This document shows positions 33,298 through 41,367 of a stretch of 64,000 nucleotides of DNA, in pieces (position 1 is the stretch's first letter; every line of letters begins with the position of its first letter). This stretch comes from Psychrobacter cibarius. GTDB lineage: Bacteria; Pseudomonadota; Gammaproteobacteria; Pseudomonadales; Moraxellaceae. A program made the position numbers and the translations under genes. The stretch covers positions 31,449 through 95,448 of the forward strand of contig NZ_JABASQ010000008.1 in NCBI RefSeq assembly GCF_016107535.1, written 5' to 3'. The notes beneath the pieces are model-generated. The model did not search any database and was not told the DNA's origin. It worked only from the letters and a program-made list of their open reading frames with translations.

Positions 33298-33672
33298 GTG
33301 GATTTTACCGCTTTTAAAATCAATATTATTGAAGTATCTGGCCTTGCCAAAGATGCCTTACATATCTATGTCGGCGTCGGCATCTATCTTTTGTGTCTGC
33401 TTGTGCTGCGTCCTATCATTAAAAACCAAAGCATCAGATCATTCATGGCTTTAGTCGTCGTGACGGGCATTGCGCTGTTGGGTGAGTATTTGGATAATCG
33501 AAATACCATTGAAGCGTCAGGCATGGCTGGCTTAAGCCACGAACAGCTGGTCGCAAGCCTCCGCGATTTGATCAATACGTGCCTGCTGCCTTACGTGCTC
33601 TATGCATTGAATAAATGGACGAAGATATTCAGTTCATTCAATCCGTCTACTAAACTTTTAAAGCAGCGCTAA
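33298..33672 (+). CDS. Small membrane protein, unknown function
   Basis: A 124-residue protein starting at GTG, with hydrophobic segments at about residues 22-41 (IYVGVGIYLLCLLVL), 50-66 (MALVVVTGIALLGEYL) and 93-108. The pattern, with GEYLDNRN between helices and RDLINTCLLPY before the last one, is loosely like small VanZ-type membrane proteins, but the family is not certain. Single gene between hisH and a secreted protein gene. Confidence 0.6.
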   Translation: MDFTAFKINIIEVSGLAKDALHIYVGVGIYLLCLLVLRPIIKNQSIRSFMALVVVTGIALLGEYLDNRNTIEASGMAGLSHEQLVASLRDLINTCLLPYVLYALNKWTKIFSSFNPSTKLLKQR

Positions 33673-33770
33673 TATTCCGAAGTAATTTTATTTCAGATAT
33701 CAAAAAAGTAAACTTAAGTGGGATTTTATGGTGTAAAATTTATAATATAAAATATATAGCAGACCATATT

Positions 33771-34883
33771 ATGTTTTCATTTAAAATATCTACTTACATT
33801 TTTTCTTCTACCATTCTATTCCTAACGACGTTTAGCTATCATTCAGCAGTGGCAAATCAAAATGTCATCATTGACCTAAACAAACCCATATCGGCAGCAC
33901 TTTTAGCACAGTACAATCGTGATGGTATCGAGATTGACTATGATGATACGACTGTATCGAAACACGTTTATGTGACGGCAAAAGATGGGGCAATCGCACG
34001 TCAGTTACCAAGCGGTGCTGCTCGAAAGGTGAAAAGCTATACGTTCGGAGAGAAACTAGACGTCATTGAAGATAGAAAGGATTGGTATACGGTACGAGAT
34101 AGTATTGATAGACAATACGATGAGAATAATGACGGTGTTATTGATAAAAGCATTAGTCAATGGGAAAAGGTGTTTGTGAAAAAAGAGCAAACGGGTACTA
34201 CTATGCCCGCCTCGCTAACGTCCAAAGATTTAAACATACTAGCATATCTATCCGTTGGCGAAGACTACGAGTATTTTGAAGATGGCAAAGCACTTAACGA
34301 CTACCTAAAAATAGAGCTGATTGATAAGGCTTTGTTTGAGAAAAAACGTCCACTTGCTGTTGACTTTCTATCAAAAAATAAAAGTATTAAAAAGAGAAAT
34401 GGTGTGATGTCCATTCCAACTGCAAAAAAACCAGTGAAGTTTGTTGATAAAGATAATGGTGATGACGGCGATGAGCGTTTTGATTACATCGGTAGTATCG
34501 ATTTTTTAAACCAACATTTAATAGAAGGAAACTACTGGGAAAGCTCGAACTACGAGATGATTGATAAAAATTCGGGTGAGATGACGCAGGTATTTATAGA
34601 TTATCCTCATATCTCTCCCAATAAAAAATATATCATCTCAGCCTATACCAACCCATATGAGCAATACACCGATCTAGAGCTGTATAAAATTAAGGGAACA
34701 GACACCATCCCGATTATGGGTGCAGGCTTTATGCATTGGATGCTTACTGTTGAACCAGAAAATATATTTTGGGCAAAAGATGGTTTCCTATACCTAGCGG
34801 TTAATCATAGCGCCGCCTTTTGGAAAGAAGATGGGCATATCAATGATGAGTTTCAATATATTAGGATAAAGGTGGCTCTATAG
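33771..34883 (+). CDS. Exported protein with an SH3-like segment, unknown function
   Basis: A 370-residue protein with a signal peptide (FSSTILFLTTFSYHSAVA, cleavage near residue 28). Residues about 65-105 (HVYVTAKDGAIARQLPSG and DVIEDRKDWYTVRD) resemble a bacterial SH3 repeat, which often binds peptidoglycan or peptides. The remainder has no recognised domain; an acidic stretch DKDNGDDGDERFDY lies near residue 222, and DYPHISPNKKYIISAY looks like a beta-propeller blade. It is AT-richer than its neighbours. Probably periplasmic. Confidence 0.65.
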   Translation: MFSFKISTYIFSSTILFLTTFSYHSAVANQNVIIDLNKPISAALLAQYNRDGIEIDYDDTTVSKHVYVTAKDGAIARQLPSGAARKVKSYTFGEKLDVIEDRKDWYTVRDSIDRQYDENNDGVIDKSISQWEKVFVKKEQTGTTMPASLTSKDLNILAYLSVGEDYEYFEDGKALNDYLKIELIDKALFEKKRPLAVDFLSKNKSIKKRNGVMSIPTAKKPVKFVDKDNGDDGDERFDYIGSIDFLNQHLIEGNYWESSNYEMIDKNSGEMTQVFIDYPHISPNKKYIISAYTNPYEQYTDLELYKIKGTDTIPIMGAGFMHWMLTVEPENIFWAKDGFLYLAVNHSAAFWKEDGHINDEFQYIRIKVAL

Positions 34884-34908
34884 AGACGCCACCAAGATAT
34901 TTAGAAAC

Positions 34909-36240
34909 CTATTTCTGATTATACAACCCACGTACCACTTCACCAATCGCTGCAATACCATCAGTCAGTGTCTGCTCATCAGCGGCGATACTCATACGAA
35001 TACACTCATGTGCATGCTGATAATCGCTGACATCGACACCAGGGAAGAAATACTGACTTGGTACAATGAGCGTGCCTTTTTCTTTTAAAATCTCGTACAG
35101 CTCAACCGTGGTAATCGGCAAATCTTTAAACCACAACCATAAGAATATCGCGCCTTCAGGCTTATGAATCATCAACGGATAATCGCCCAATGCTTCTTTT
35201 AACAGCTTCACGGCAAGAGTGGCCTGCTTTTGATAAAACGGCTTAATCTCATTATCGGCTAACTGCTTGATACGGTCGTTTTCTACCAATGGCGTGGCAA
35301 TCGCTGCACCAAAACGTGTCGGCGCTAGATTCACCACCGCATTCATCGCGCTGACCGCTTCGATCACTTTCGCATCGGCTACTATAATACCGGTACGCAT
35401 ACCGGGCAGGCCAATTTTAGACAGGCTAAAGCACAGAATCGTATTGTTATCCCACGTCAAATGCGCGTCTGAATAGATGATATTAGGGAAGGGCATACCG
35501 TAGGCATTATCGATGATAAGGGGTATGTCATAACGTTCGGCAATCTCGGCCAAATGCGCCATTTCTTCATCGGTCAACACGTTGCCAGTCGGGTTGGTCG
35601 GGCGTGAGCAGCAAATCGCGCCAATACGACCTTCCTTTAGCGCTGGCAAGTTTTCTAACGCGTCAAAATCCACCCGATATTTAAAAAACCCTTCCGCGCC
35701 GTCATGAGTCACTTCATCGATATGTGGCAATACCGCTGCGAAATGCTGACCTTCGACATGCACGTCGCTATAGCCGATATACTCAGGGGTCAATGGCAGT
35801 AGGATGGACTTGTCGACAGATTCGTTCTTTTCATCCTGACTGTTTTCATTAGCAAAAGCGCCGCCAAACAGATTAAACAAATAGAAAAACGCATTCTGTG
35901 AGCCATTGGTCAAGGCAATATTTTCTGACGTTAGATTCCAATCATAATGACGGTTAAAGAAACCAACCAACGCATCGATAAAGGCGGCATCACCTTGTGG
36001 ATTAGAGTAATTCGCCATGCTAATAATCGCGCTGCTATTGGCTTCTCCTGCATCATTGTCATTACCAAGTGCTTTATACGTCTCCAAAAATAGCTCATTA
36101 ACGGCATCAATTTTGGCAGGGTTACCACCACCCAGCATGTTGACTGGCTGATCGCTTTTTAGCGCATCGCCTAGATCGTCCATTAATTGTGAGATGCCAG
36201 TTGGCTGGGTAAATTTTTGACCGAACTTTGAGAATTTCAT
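34909..36240 (-). CDS. avtA: Valine-pyruvate aminotransferase AvtA
   Basis: A class I PLP aminotransferase of 443 residues that exchanges amino groups between valine and pyruvate/alanine. Specific cues are the N terminus KFSKFGQKFTQPTGISQLMDDLG and NMLGGGNPAKID, which are AvtA-like. Also seen: NPTGNVLTDEE, DNAYGMPFP with the PLP-phenol contacts, and the Schiff-base lysine in CFSLSKIGLPGMRTGI. A stretch around residues 130-145 is unusually polar (NSQDEKNESVD). It is convergent with the preceding exported-protein gene, with 25 bp between. Confidence 0.93.
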   Translation of the reverse strand: MKFSKFGQKFTQPTGISQLMDDLGDALKSDQPVNMLGGGNPAKIDAVNELFLETYKALGNDNDAGEANSSAIISMANYSNPQGDAAFIDALVGFFNRHYDWNLTSENIALTNGSQNAFFYLFNLFGGAFANENSQDEKNESVDKSILLPLTPEYIGYSDVHVEGQHFAAVLPHIDEVTHDGAEGFFKYRVDFDALENLPALKEGRIGAICCSRPTNPTGNVLTDEEMAHLAEIAERYDIPLIIDNAYGMPFPNIIYSDAHLTWDNNTILCFSLSKIGLPGMRTGIIVADAKVIEAVSAMNAVVNLAPTRFGAAIATPLVENDRIKQLADNEIKPFYQKQATLAVKLLKEALGDYPLMIHKPEGAIFLWLWFKDLPITTVELYEILKEKGTLIVPSQYFFPGVDVSDYQHAHECIRMSIAADEQTLTDGIAAIGEVVRGLYNQK

Positions 36241-36437
36241 AAGGCTACCATGCTGTTTGGGAGGGTTTGATAAGAAGGAATTTGATTGATAAAAGTTGGG
36301 CTAGTATAGCAAAAGATAGGGGGTCGGGGAGAGATGTTCAGGGGCAGATGTGGATTGAAAAGAGTTTAGTTTATACATATTATTGATATAATTATCCTAT
36401 AAAAGTCTTGTTTATCTCTAATTTGTCGTGTATTCTG
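36241..36437. other. avtA upstream region, AT-rich boundary of the accessory island
   Basis: No coding frame. Must contain the avtA promoter on the minus strand. AT content rises sharply towards 36.4 kb, where the accessory locus begins. Confidence 0.4.
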
Positions 36438-36477
36438 AAATTTATCTATTGACAAGAAAGATAAATTTGTGTATAAT
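36438..36477 (+). promoter_or_regulatory. Consensus sigma-70 promoter inside a 10-bp inverted-repeat operator
   Basis: TTGACA (36449-36454), exactly 17 bp, TATAAT (36472-36477): a perfect consensus promoter. AAATTTATCT (36438-36447) and AGATAAATTT (36459-36468) are perfect inverted repeats 21 bp apart start to start, i.e. two helical turns, enclosing the -35 box. A dimeric repressor bound there would block RNA polymerase. Start of transcription is expected near 36484. Confidence 0.85.
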
Positions 36478-36480
36478 TAA

Positions 36481-36525
36481 GCTCTGGCTTATCAATATTC
36501 TTTAAGAATATTGATAAGCCAGAGC
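36481..36525 (+). other. Perfect 22-bp hairpin at the expected transcript 5' end
   Basis: The 22 bases 36481-36502 (starting GCTCTGGCTTATC) are the exact reverse complement of 36504-36525, with a single base between. It begins 3 bp after the -10 box, so the RNA would fold into a long stem from its first nucleotides. No T-tract follows on either strand, arguing against a terminator. Confidence 0.85.
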
Positions 36526-36552
36526 GGAAAAATAAACTAATGTTCGTTTTAT

Positions 36553-36606
36553 ATTTACGTAAATTAATACTAACTCTACATTGTAGTACATAAAATTTTT
36601 GTACTA
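36553..36606 (+). other. Palindrome cluster in the leader
   Basis: ATTTACGTAAAT (36553-36564) is a perfect 12-bp palindrome; CTACA-T-TGTAG is at 36576-36586; TAGTACA (36584-36590) pairs with TGTACTA (36600-36606). The last two overlap and are mutually exclusive, which would allow alternative leader folds. Confidence 0.6.
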
Positions 36607-36696
36607 TGTATATACGTAGTGTATTTTTTATCTGTAAATCAACTTAGTACGGAAGTGAAATTAAGCTTACAATTCTACTTAGTTAGGAGAATTCAA

Positions 36697-36750
36697 ATGG
36701 TAAAATTTGATATGTTCAAGAAGGTTACTCATGAAGGATGGGATGGTTAA
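36697..36750 (+). CDS. 17-codon leader ORF overlapping the DUF4760 gene
   Basis: ATG at 36697 follows the strong Shine-Dalgarno TTAGGAG at 6-7 bases and encodes MVKFDMFKKVTHEGWDG before TAA (36748-36750). The stop overlaps the likely start of the next gene (ATG at 36743) out of frame, an arrangement typical of translational coupling. The peptide is short and has no recognised relatives; it may matter only for coupling. Confidence 0.55.
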   Translation: MVKFDMFKKVTHEGWDG

Positions 36751-37588
36751 ATTAAGAAGAAAACTCAAATTACCTATAATAGCCCCTATTGTATTGTTTA
36801 CACTAGGGGCTATTTGGTTGTGGTGGCACTATCAGATAAATTACTCAGATGTTGTAGTATCAGCTTCAGATGAAGTGACGGTACGAAGCTTCCAAGATAG
36901 TGTGTATAGAGTAGTTCTTGGATCCTTCCCTAGCTATGTTTTAGTGGCTGTAGCTACAATAGGTTTATATCTAACTTATCAGTCTATACAAAGTAGTAAA
37001 TCTTCTAGTAGAAAACAATTAACAATACAACTTGTGACAGAACTCAATGAAAATAAAAGATTGCAAAATACTAAGAACTTAATTTTTGTTAAGGGAAATG
37101 ATCTGCCCCAATATTATAGCCAGCTAGACAATCATGAATACAAAAATAAATCCGACGAAGAAATATCTAAAGAAATTAGACATAAAGAAGATTTTATAAT
37201 ATTTAAGCATATAAAAATAAACAAAAGTTTTCTAAAGAATGAAAAAAAAAGAAAAATAGATGTCGAAGAAGAGAAAAAGAAAAGATATAAGAGAATACTA
37301 GAAGACGAAAAGTTAAAAGATGATATTCATTATGTACTAAACTATTACGAACAAGTTGCCTTAGGAATACGTGTAAAAGCTTTCGAAGAAGAGATTTTTA
37401 AAAATTTACACTACTCTAGTTTTATGAAAGTTTGGCAATATGCTCACCCATTAATTCTTAGAATTCGTGCAATCAGCGGTAAGAAGACTATTTATCAGGA
37501 AATAGAGTATCTGGCAAGAAAGTGGGATAATGAGCCAATTAAAATGCACTCACTAAATATAGAAATAATTGACGACAATTATGAATAG
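36743..37588 (+). CDS. DUF4760-like membrane protein
   Basis: A 281-residue protein with two N-terminal transmembrane segments (about 11-29 and 62-80), then a long, very Lys/Glu-rich cytoplasmic part that is helical and probably coiled-coil around 140-195. Residues 199-213 (LNYYEQVALGIRVKA) with the following FEEEIFK and the later WQYAHPLILRIRA match the pattern of DUF4760 proteins, whose function is unknown. Base composition is far more AT-rich than the flanking genes, a sign of transfer. The start at 36743 is preferred because AAGGA is just upstream and the leader ORF stop overlaps it; the ATG at 36731 is an alternative. Confidence 0.65.
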   Translation: MVKLRRKLKLPIIAPIVLFTLGAIWLWWHYQINYSDVVVSASDEVTVRSFQDSVYRVVLGSFPSYVLVAVATIGLYLTYQSIQSSKSSSRKQLTIQLVTELNENKRLQNTKNLIFVKGNDLPQYYSQLDNHEYKNKSDEEISKEIRHKEDFIIFKHIKINKSFLKNEKKRKIDVEEEKKKRYKRILEDEKLKDDIHYVLNYYEQVALGIRVKAFEEEIFKNLHYSSFMKVWQYAHPLILRIRAISGKKTIYQEIEYLARKWDNEPIKMHSLNIEIIDDNYE

Positions 37589-37636
37589 TTAGTGGACTAT
37601 AAGCAGTTAAACAAAGTTTAGGAAACTCCCTTTAGC

Positions 37637-37909
37637 TCATATCGAAGTTATCATTTTCGACAACTCATGCAAGCCTTCACAATCATCTACGATATCTAAA
37701 TGACTGACCAATAACTGTTCAAGTTGTGTTAGTTCCTGCTGATACTTTTCAATAACTAATATAGACAATATATCTTCGAGTTCAAGCGCCTGATTAATAA
37801 TAGGCGCTAACCCTTTTAAGTCGTTGTTTTCCTTGATTGTTGATAACCTGTCAAGGCTGAAAATCAAAAAATGAGCTTGGTCAATGCTGATCTCACTAAG
37901 AGGTAAAAG
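37637..37909 (-). pseudogene. Possible fragment of a larger soluble protein
   Basis: An open frame with no ATG in reach: the only start-like codon is a TTG at 37867, giving 76 residues, while the frame stays open up to a stop at 37910-37912 and reads sensibly there (LLPLSEISIDQAHFLIFSLD). The content is amphipathic and helical (LEDILSILVIEKYQQEL). It may be the 3' remnant of a gene whose front was lost when the island inserted, or a small TTG-started gene. Confidence 0.35.
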
Positions 37910-37970
37910 TTAAATAATTCTTATCAAAAAATCACTAACTATCATGTCATTTGAGTTCATAGCGTACCTT

Positions 37971-40616
37971 CTAAACCATCGCCCTAACTCTCGCCATAAT
38001 CCCGCGCCCAATCACCAGTTTCACATAAATAATGGCAATAGCGAATAGCAAGACAACTAATGCTGCACCACCCATAGCTAGATTTGCCCACGGCATACTA
38101 AACTGTAGATTAAACCATTGAGTGATAGCCGCCCATGCGCCAACGCTAGCGATGACGACGGCAAATATCGCCGCGCTAATACCAAGCACACCCAGCTCTA
38201 AGATATTGAGCATATATAGGTCACGCTTTTGCATGCCTAGTAGTCTAAATGACGCGCTGTCTTTCATGCGATCTTGTGAGGTGGACAGTAGCGAGCTGAT
38301 CAGCACCATGACCCCAGTGAGCAGAGCAAGCAAGGTAAACACATAGACCAAGCGGCTCATTTGTACAACCAGCTCTTGGATTTGCTTGGCAATGGCAGTG
38401 CCGTCAATCGTGGTGACAGCAGGGAACTCGCGTACCAGTTTGCCTTGTAGTTCTGGAATGTCATTCTCTGATACGTGGGCAGTAGCAAATTGAATTTGCG
38501 GAGCTGCGGACAGCACCGACGGCTCAAACAGGAAATAAAAATACGGACTTGGGCCACGCTCATAGCGCGTGCGAATACTGGTGATTTGCCCGATGATTTC
38601 GATACCTTGAATGTTAAAGCGCACCTTATCGCCCATACCGACATTGAGCATACTGGCGGCAGTATCTAAGATAGATAAGGGTTTGACTTGCTCATCTGTC
38701 GCATCGATAGGGGTATATAGCGCGTCGTCTGTGAGCGACTCAGTGATATATTCGGTCTCCATGACCGTATCTGCGTAGCTCAAATTAAACACACGCGTAG
38801 GGTCATCAAACCCATCCTCAGGCTCAATATCTTTTGCCGGTACGTCATTTGCCGTCTCCACACGGGCACGAATGACGGGATAATAAGTGACGGGTGCTTC
38901 AATGATCGCATCAATATCGTCATGTTGATCGCTCTGCACATCCAGTAAAAACAGATTAGGCGCATCTTCAGGATAAGCATTGATAAACTGCGCATTGATA
39001 CTGTGATTGAGGGTGGTGATAAGCGTCAGAACCGCGACCGACAGCGATAAGGTGACAAAGAATAGCGCTGATTGGTTACCTTTACGCGCAAGGTTATGAA
39101 TAGCAATGCGCTGCATCCAACTGACCTTGGTATTGCTCGCTAACTTGGCAAGTAGCCAGAGCCACCCACGCGCCAGCAGCCAAAATATCGCTACAAAACC
39201 GATCAAGCCGCCCAATAGCTGTGCGCCTAACGACAGTGAGCCCACTTCATAAGCAAAGAAGGCATACAACCCTGCCAGCACCAAGCCATACCATAGTAAT
39301 GGCACGCGCCGATACCAAGGCAGGTTTTGTGTCTGGGTGCTCGCCCCTTGATTGAGTAGGGTAGCGGGTTTGGTGGTGTTAAGCGCGCTTAAACCACGCT
39401 GCGCAATCAGCAACGTCAGGACTAAAGCAATCACAATGGTTTTGACCGCACTGATTGGATTGATGGCGAGACCAACATCGGCAGGCAAGATAGCCACCAG
39501 ATACGGCTGACCAATTTTAAGCAAACCTAGACTCAGTATAATCGCGGCGACACAAGCAATGGCAGTGGTGACGATAAGCAGTTGATAGTAGCTGCGCTTG
39601 AGTGAGCCAAGCGGTTCACCTAATGCCAAGCGAATGGCATTAGGTGACTGCTGCTTGGTGACAAACGCACTAATGACGCCGTACATGGCGACCGCAGAAA
39701 GTAGCAACACTGCGATGACCAGTAACTTTAAAAACATCAGTACATTATCAGAGATACGCGAGACCGAAGTGTCTGCGGACTCTGCGTCAGAGAGCTCGAT
39801 ATCAGGATAGTTGGTCAGTATCTCTGTGAGCGCATCACGCTGCGTCGTTATCAGTTCGGGATCGCCTGCCATCTCAATACGATAGTTTATTCGGCTGCGT
39901 TGCCCCAATAGGTTGGTTGACGGGAGTGAGTCTTGATGCATTAAGACACGCCCACCAAACCCAAAGGTGGTCAGCGGGCGATCAGGTTCTTTTGTCAATA
40001 CATCACTTATTGTGAACTGCGCATCACCAATGGTAATGCGGTCACCGACATTGGCCTGTAGACTACTGAGCACTTCTGGCGCGACGATCACGCTGTCAGA
40101 GGTTAGCTGCTCCCACAGCGGCTGTCCTGAGGCAAGCTCCGCTGTACCGTATAAGGGATACGACGGTGAGACCGCTTTAATGCTAGCAAGCAAGGTTCGC
40201 TCATCATTGACCAGCATGGCGCTAAACTGATAGTCATACACCGTCTGCGTATCGGGGATGGTTTCTACCTGCGTCAATACTTCACTTGGCCAGTCTTGTT
40301 TACTGTTTAAAATCAAATCGCCACCAACGAGCGCGCGCTGATTGTCATTGATATAGCGATCGACAGACTGCTGCACAGAATCGAGGGTTAGGTAAGTTGC
40401 AAGCGATAGGGTTAATGTCAGCAGAAACAATACCGGATATACCCAGCGCTGCCACCAACTACGGCTGAGTGCCTGTGAGCCTAGTGTTTGAAAACCTAGG
40501 GTACGGGTAAATAATTGGTTTAGGATACCGCTAGGATAGCTGGACTCTTGACGCATACTGGTATCAGTCTTTTTTGTATCAGCTGGTGGTTTATTGTCTG
40601 TGGGCTTACTATTCAT
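37971..40616 (-). CDS. ABC transporter permease, FtsX-like (YbbP type)
   Basis: An 881-residue membrane protein with the ten-segment layout of the YbbP/FtsX-like duplicated permeases: one N-terminal membrane segment, a large periplasmic domain (about 75-290), three segments (about 290-420), a second cluster around 440-545, a second periplasmic domain and three C-terminal segments. The C-terminal FtsX motif DSASFRLLGMQKRDLYMLNILELG is visible (core FRLLGMQKRDLYML). It is 19 bp downstream of its ATPase partner and in an operon with the TesA-like gene, the same gene set as E. coli tesA-ybbA-ybbP, although there tesA is divergent. The transported substrate is unknown. Confidence 0.88.
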   Translation of the reverse strand: MNSKPTDNKPPADTKKTDTSMRQESSYPSGILNQLFTRTLGFQTLGSQALSRSWWQRWVYPVLFLLTLTLSLATYLTLDSVQQSVDRYINDNQRALVGGDLILNSKQDWPSEVLTQVETIPDTQTVYDYQFSAMLVNDERTLLASIKAVSPSYPLYGTAELASGQPLWEQLTSDSVIVAPEVLSSLQANVGDRITIGDAQFTISDVLTKEPDRPLTTFGFGGRVLMHQDSLPSTNLLGQRSRINYRIEMAGDPELITTQRDALTEILTNYPDIELSDAESADTSVSRISDNVLMFLKLLVIAVLLLSAVAMYGVISAFVTKQQSPNAIRLALGEPLGSLKRSYYQLLIVTTAIACVAAIILSLGLLKIGQPYLVAILPADVGLAINPISAVKTIVIALVLTLLIAQRGLSALNTTKPATLLNQGASTQTQNLPWYRRVPLLWYGLVLAGLYAFFAYEVGSLSLGAQLLGGLIGFVAIFWLLARGWLWLLAKLASNTKVSWMQRIAIHNLARKGNQSALFFVTLSLSVAVLTLITTLNHSINAQFINAYPEDAPNLFLLDVQSDQHDDIDAIIEAPVTYYPVIRARVETANDVPAKDIEPEDGFDDPTRVFNLSYADTVMETEYITESLTDDALYTPIDATDEQVKPLSILDTAASMLNVGMGDKVRFNIQGIEIIGQITSIRTRYERGPSPYFYFLFEPSVLSAAPQIQFATAHVSENDIPELQGKLVREFPAVTTIDGTAIAKQIQELVVQMSRLVYVFTLLALLTGVMVLISSLLSTSQDRMKDSASFRLLGMQKRDLYMLNILELGVLGISAAIFAVVIASVGAWAAITQWFNLQFSMPWANLAMGGAALVVLLFAIAIIYVKLVIGRGIMARVRAMV

Positions 40617-40635
40617 TAAGATACAATCCAGTTAT

Positions 40636-41355
40636 TCATGTAGGTACAATCCGCCCATCATGCATGGTGATGACACGATCTGCCATTTTGGCAAGTGCAG
40701 GGTCATGAGTCACAACGACCAGTGCTGAACCAACCTGTTGGCGTAAGTCCAATAGCAACTGCATGACTTGATCGGCATTTTGCTCATCGAGGTTGCCTGT
40801 TGGCTCATCCGCAAACACAATCTTTGGATGCGATACCAGTGCGCGTGCCACAGCTGTACGTTGCTGCTCACCACCTGACAACTGATTGGGCAAGCTATGA
40901 CGGCGATGACCCAAATCAACGGCATCAATTAGCTCGTCTACTCGTGCTGGGTTTGGACGTCTCGCAATATCAAGTGGAAAGGCGATGTTTTCGGCTACTG
41001 TCAAGGTTGGCAGTAGGTGAAACGACTGAAAGACAAAGCCCATATCGTGCTGACGAATGACCGCTAGCGCATCTTCGTCAAGACTGCTTAACATTTGACC
41101 TGCTAGCGACACCGTACCGCTATCGGGATAATCTAGCGCCGCCAGTAATCCTAGCAAGGTGGATTTACCTGAGCCTGATTTGCCCATAATGACCACAAAC
41201 TCGCCAGCGTTGACATAGATATCTACGTCTTTAATGATTGATAGGGTTTGCTCGCCGACTTGCACGGTTTTGTTTAATTGCGAGGCGGTGAGGAGAACTT
41301 CTTTTTTATAATCTACTTGTGGCGTTGAAGCGGCAATCGAAGGTGATGATGTCAT
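40636..41355 (-). CDS. ABC transporter ATP-binding protein (YbbA type)
   Basis: A 239-residue nucleotide-binding subunit of the LolD/MacB/YbbA class: Walker A GKSGSGKSTLLG (about 57), Q-loop FVFQSFHLLP, signature LSGGEQQRTAVARAL, Walker B VFADEPTGNLDEQ and switch VVVTHD. Spacing between Q-loop and signature is that of lipid or lipoprotein exporters. It lies 12 bp downstream of the TesA-like gene and 19 bp upstream of the permease, so the three form one operon. Confidence 0.92.
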   Translation of the reverse strand: MTSSPSIAASTPQVDYKKEVLLTASQLNKTVQVGEQTLSIIKDVDIYVNAGEFVVIMGKSGSGKSTLLGLLAALDYPDSGTVSLAGQMLSSLDEDALAVIRQHDMGFVFQSFHLLPTLTVAENIAFPLDIARRPNPARVDELIDAVDLGHRRHSLPNQLSGGEQQRTAVARALVSHPKIVFADEPTGNLDEQNADQVMQLLLDLRQQVGSALVVVTHDPALAKMADRVITMHDGRIVPT

Positions 41356-41367
41356 TACAGTGTCTCG

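Noticed and set aside
36481..36525. The 22-bp hairpin as a rho-independent terminator of avtA or of an upstream gene
   Set aside because: No T-tract on either strand, and avtA is transcribed away from it.
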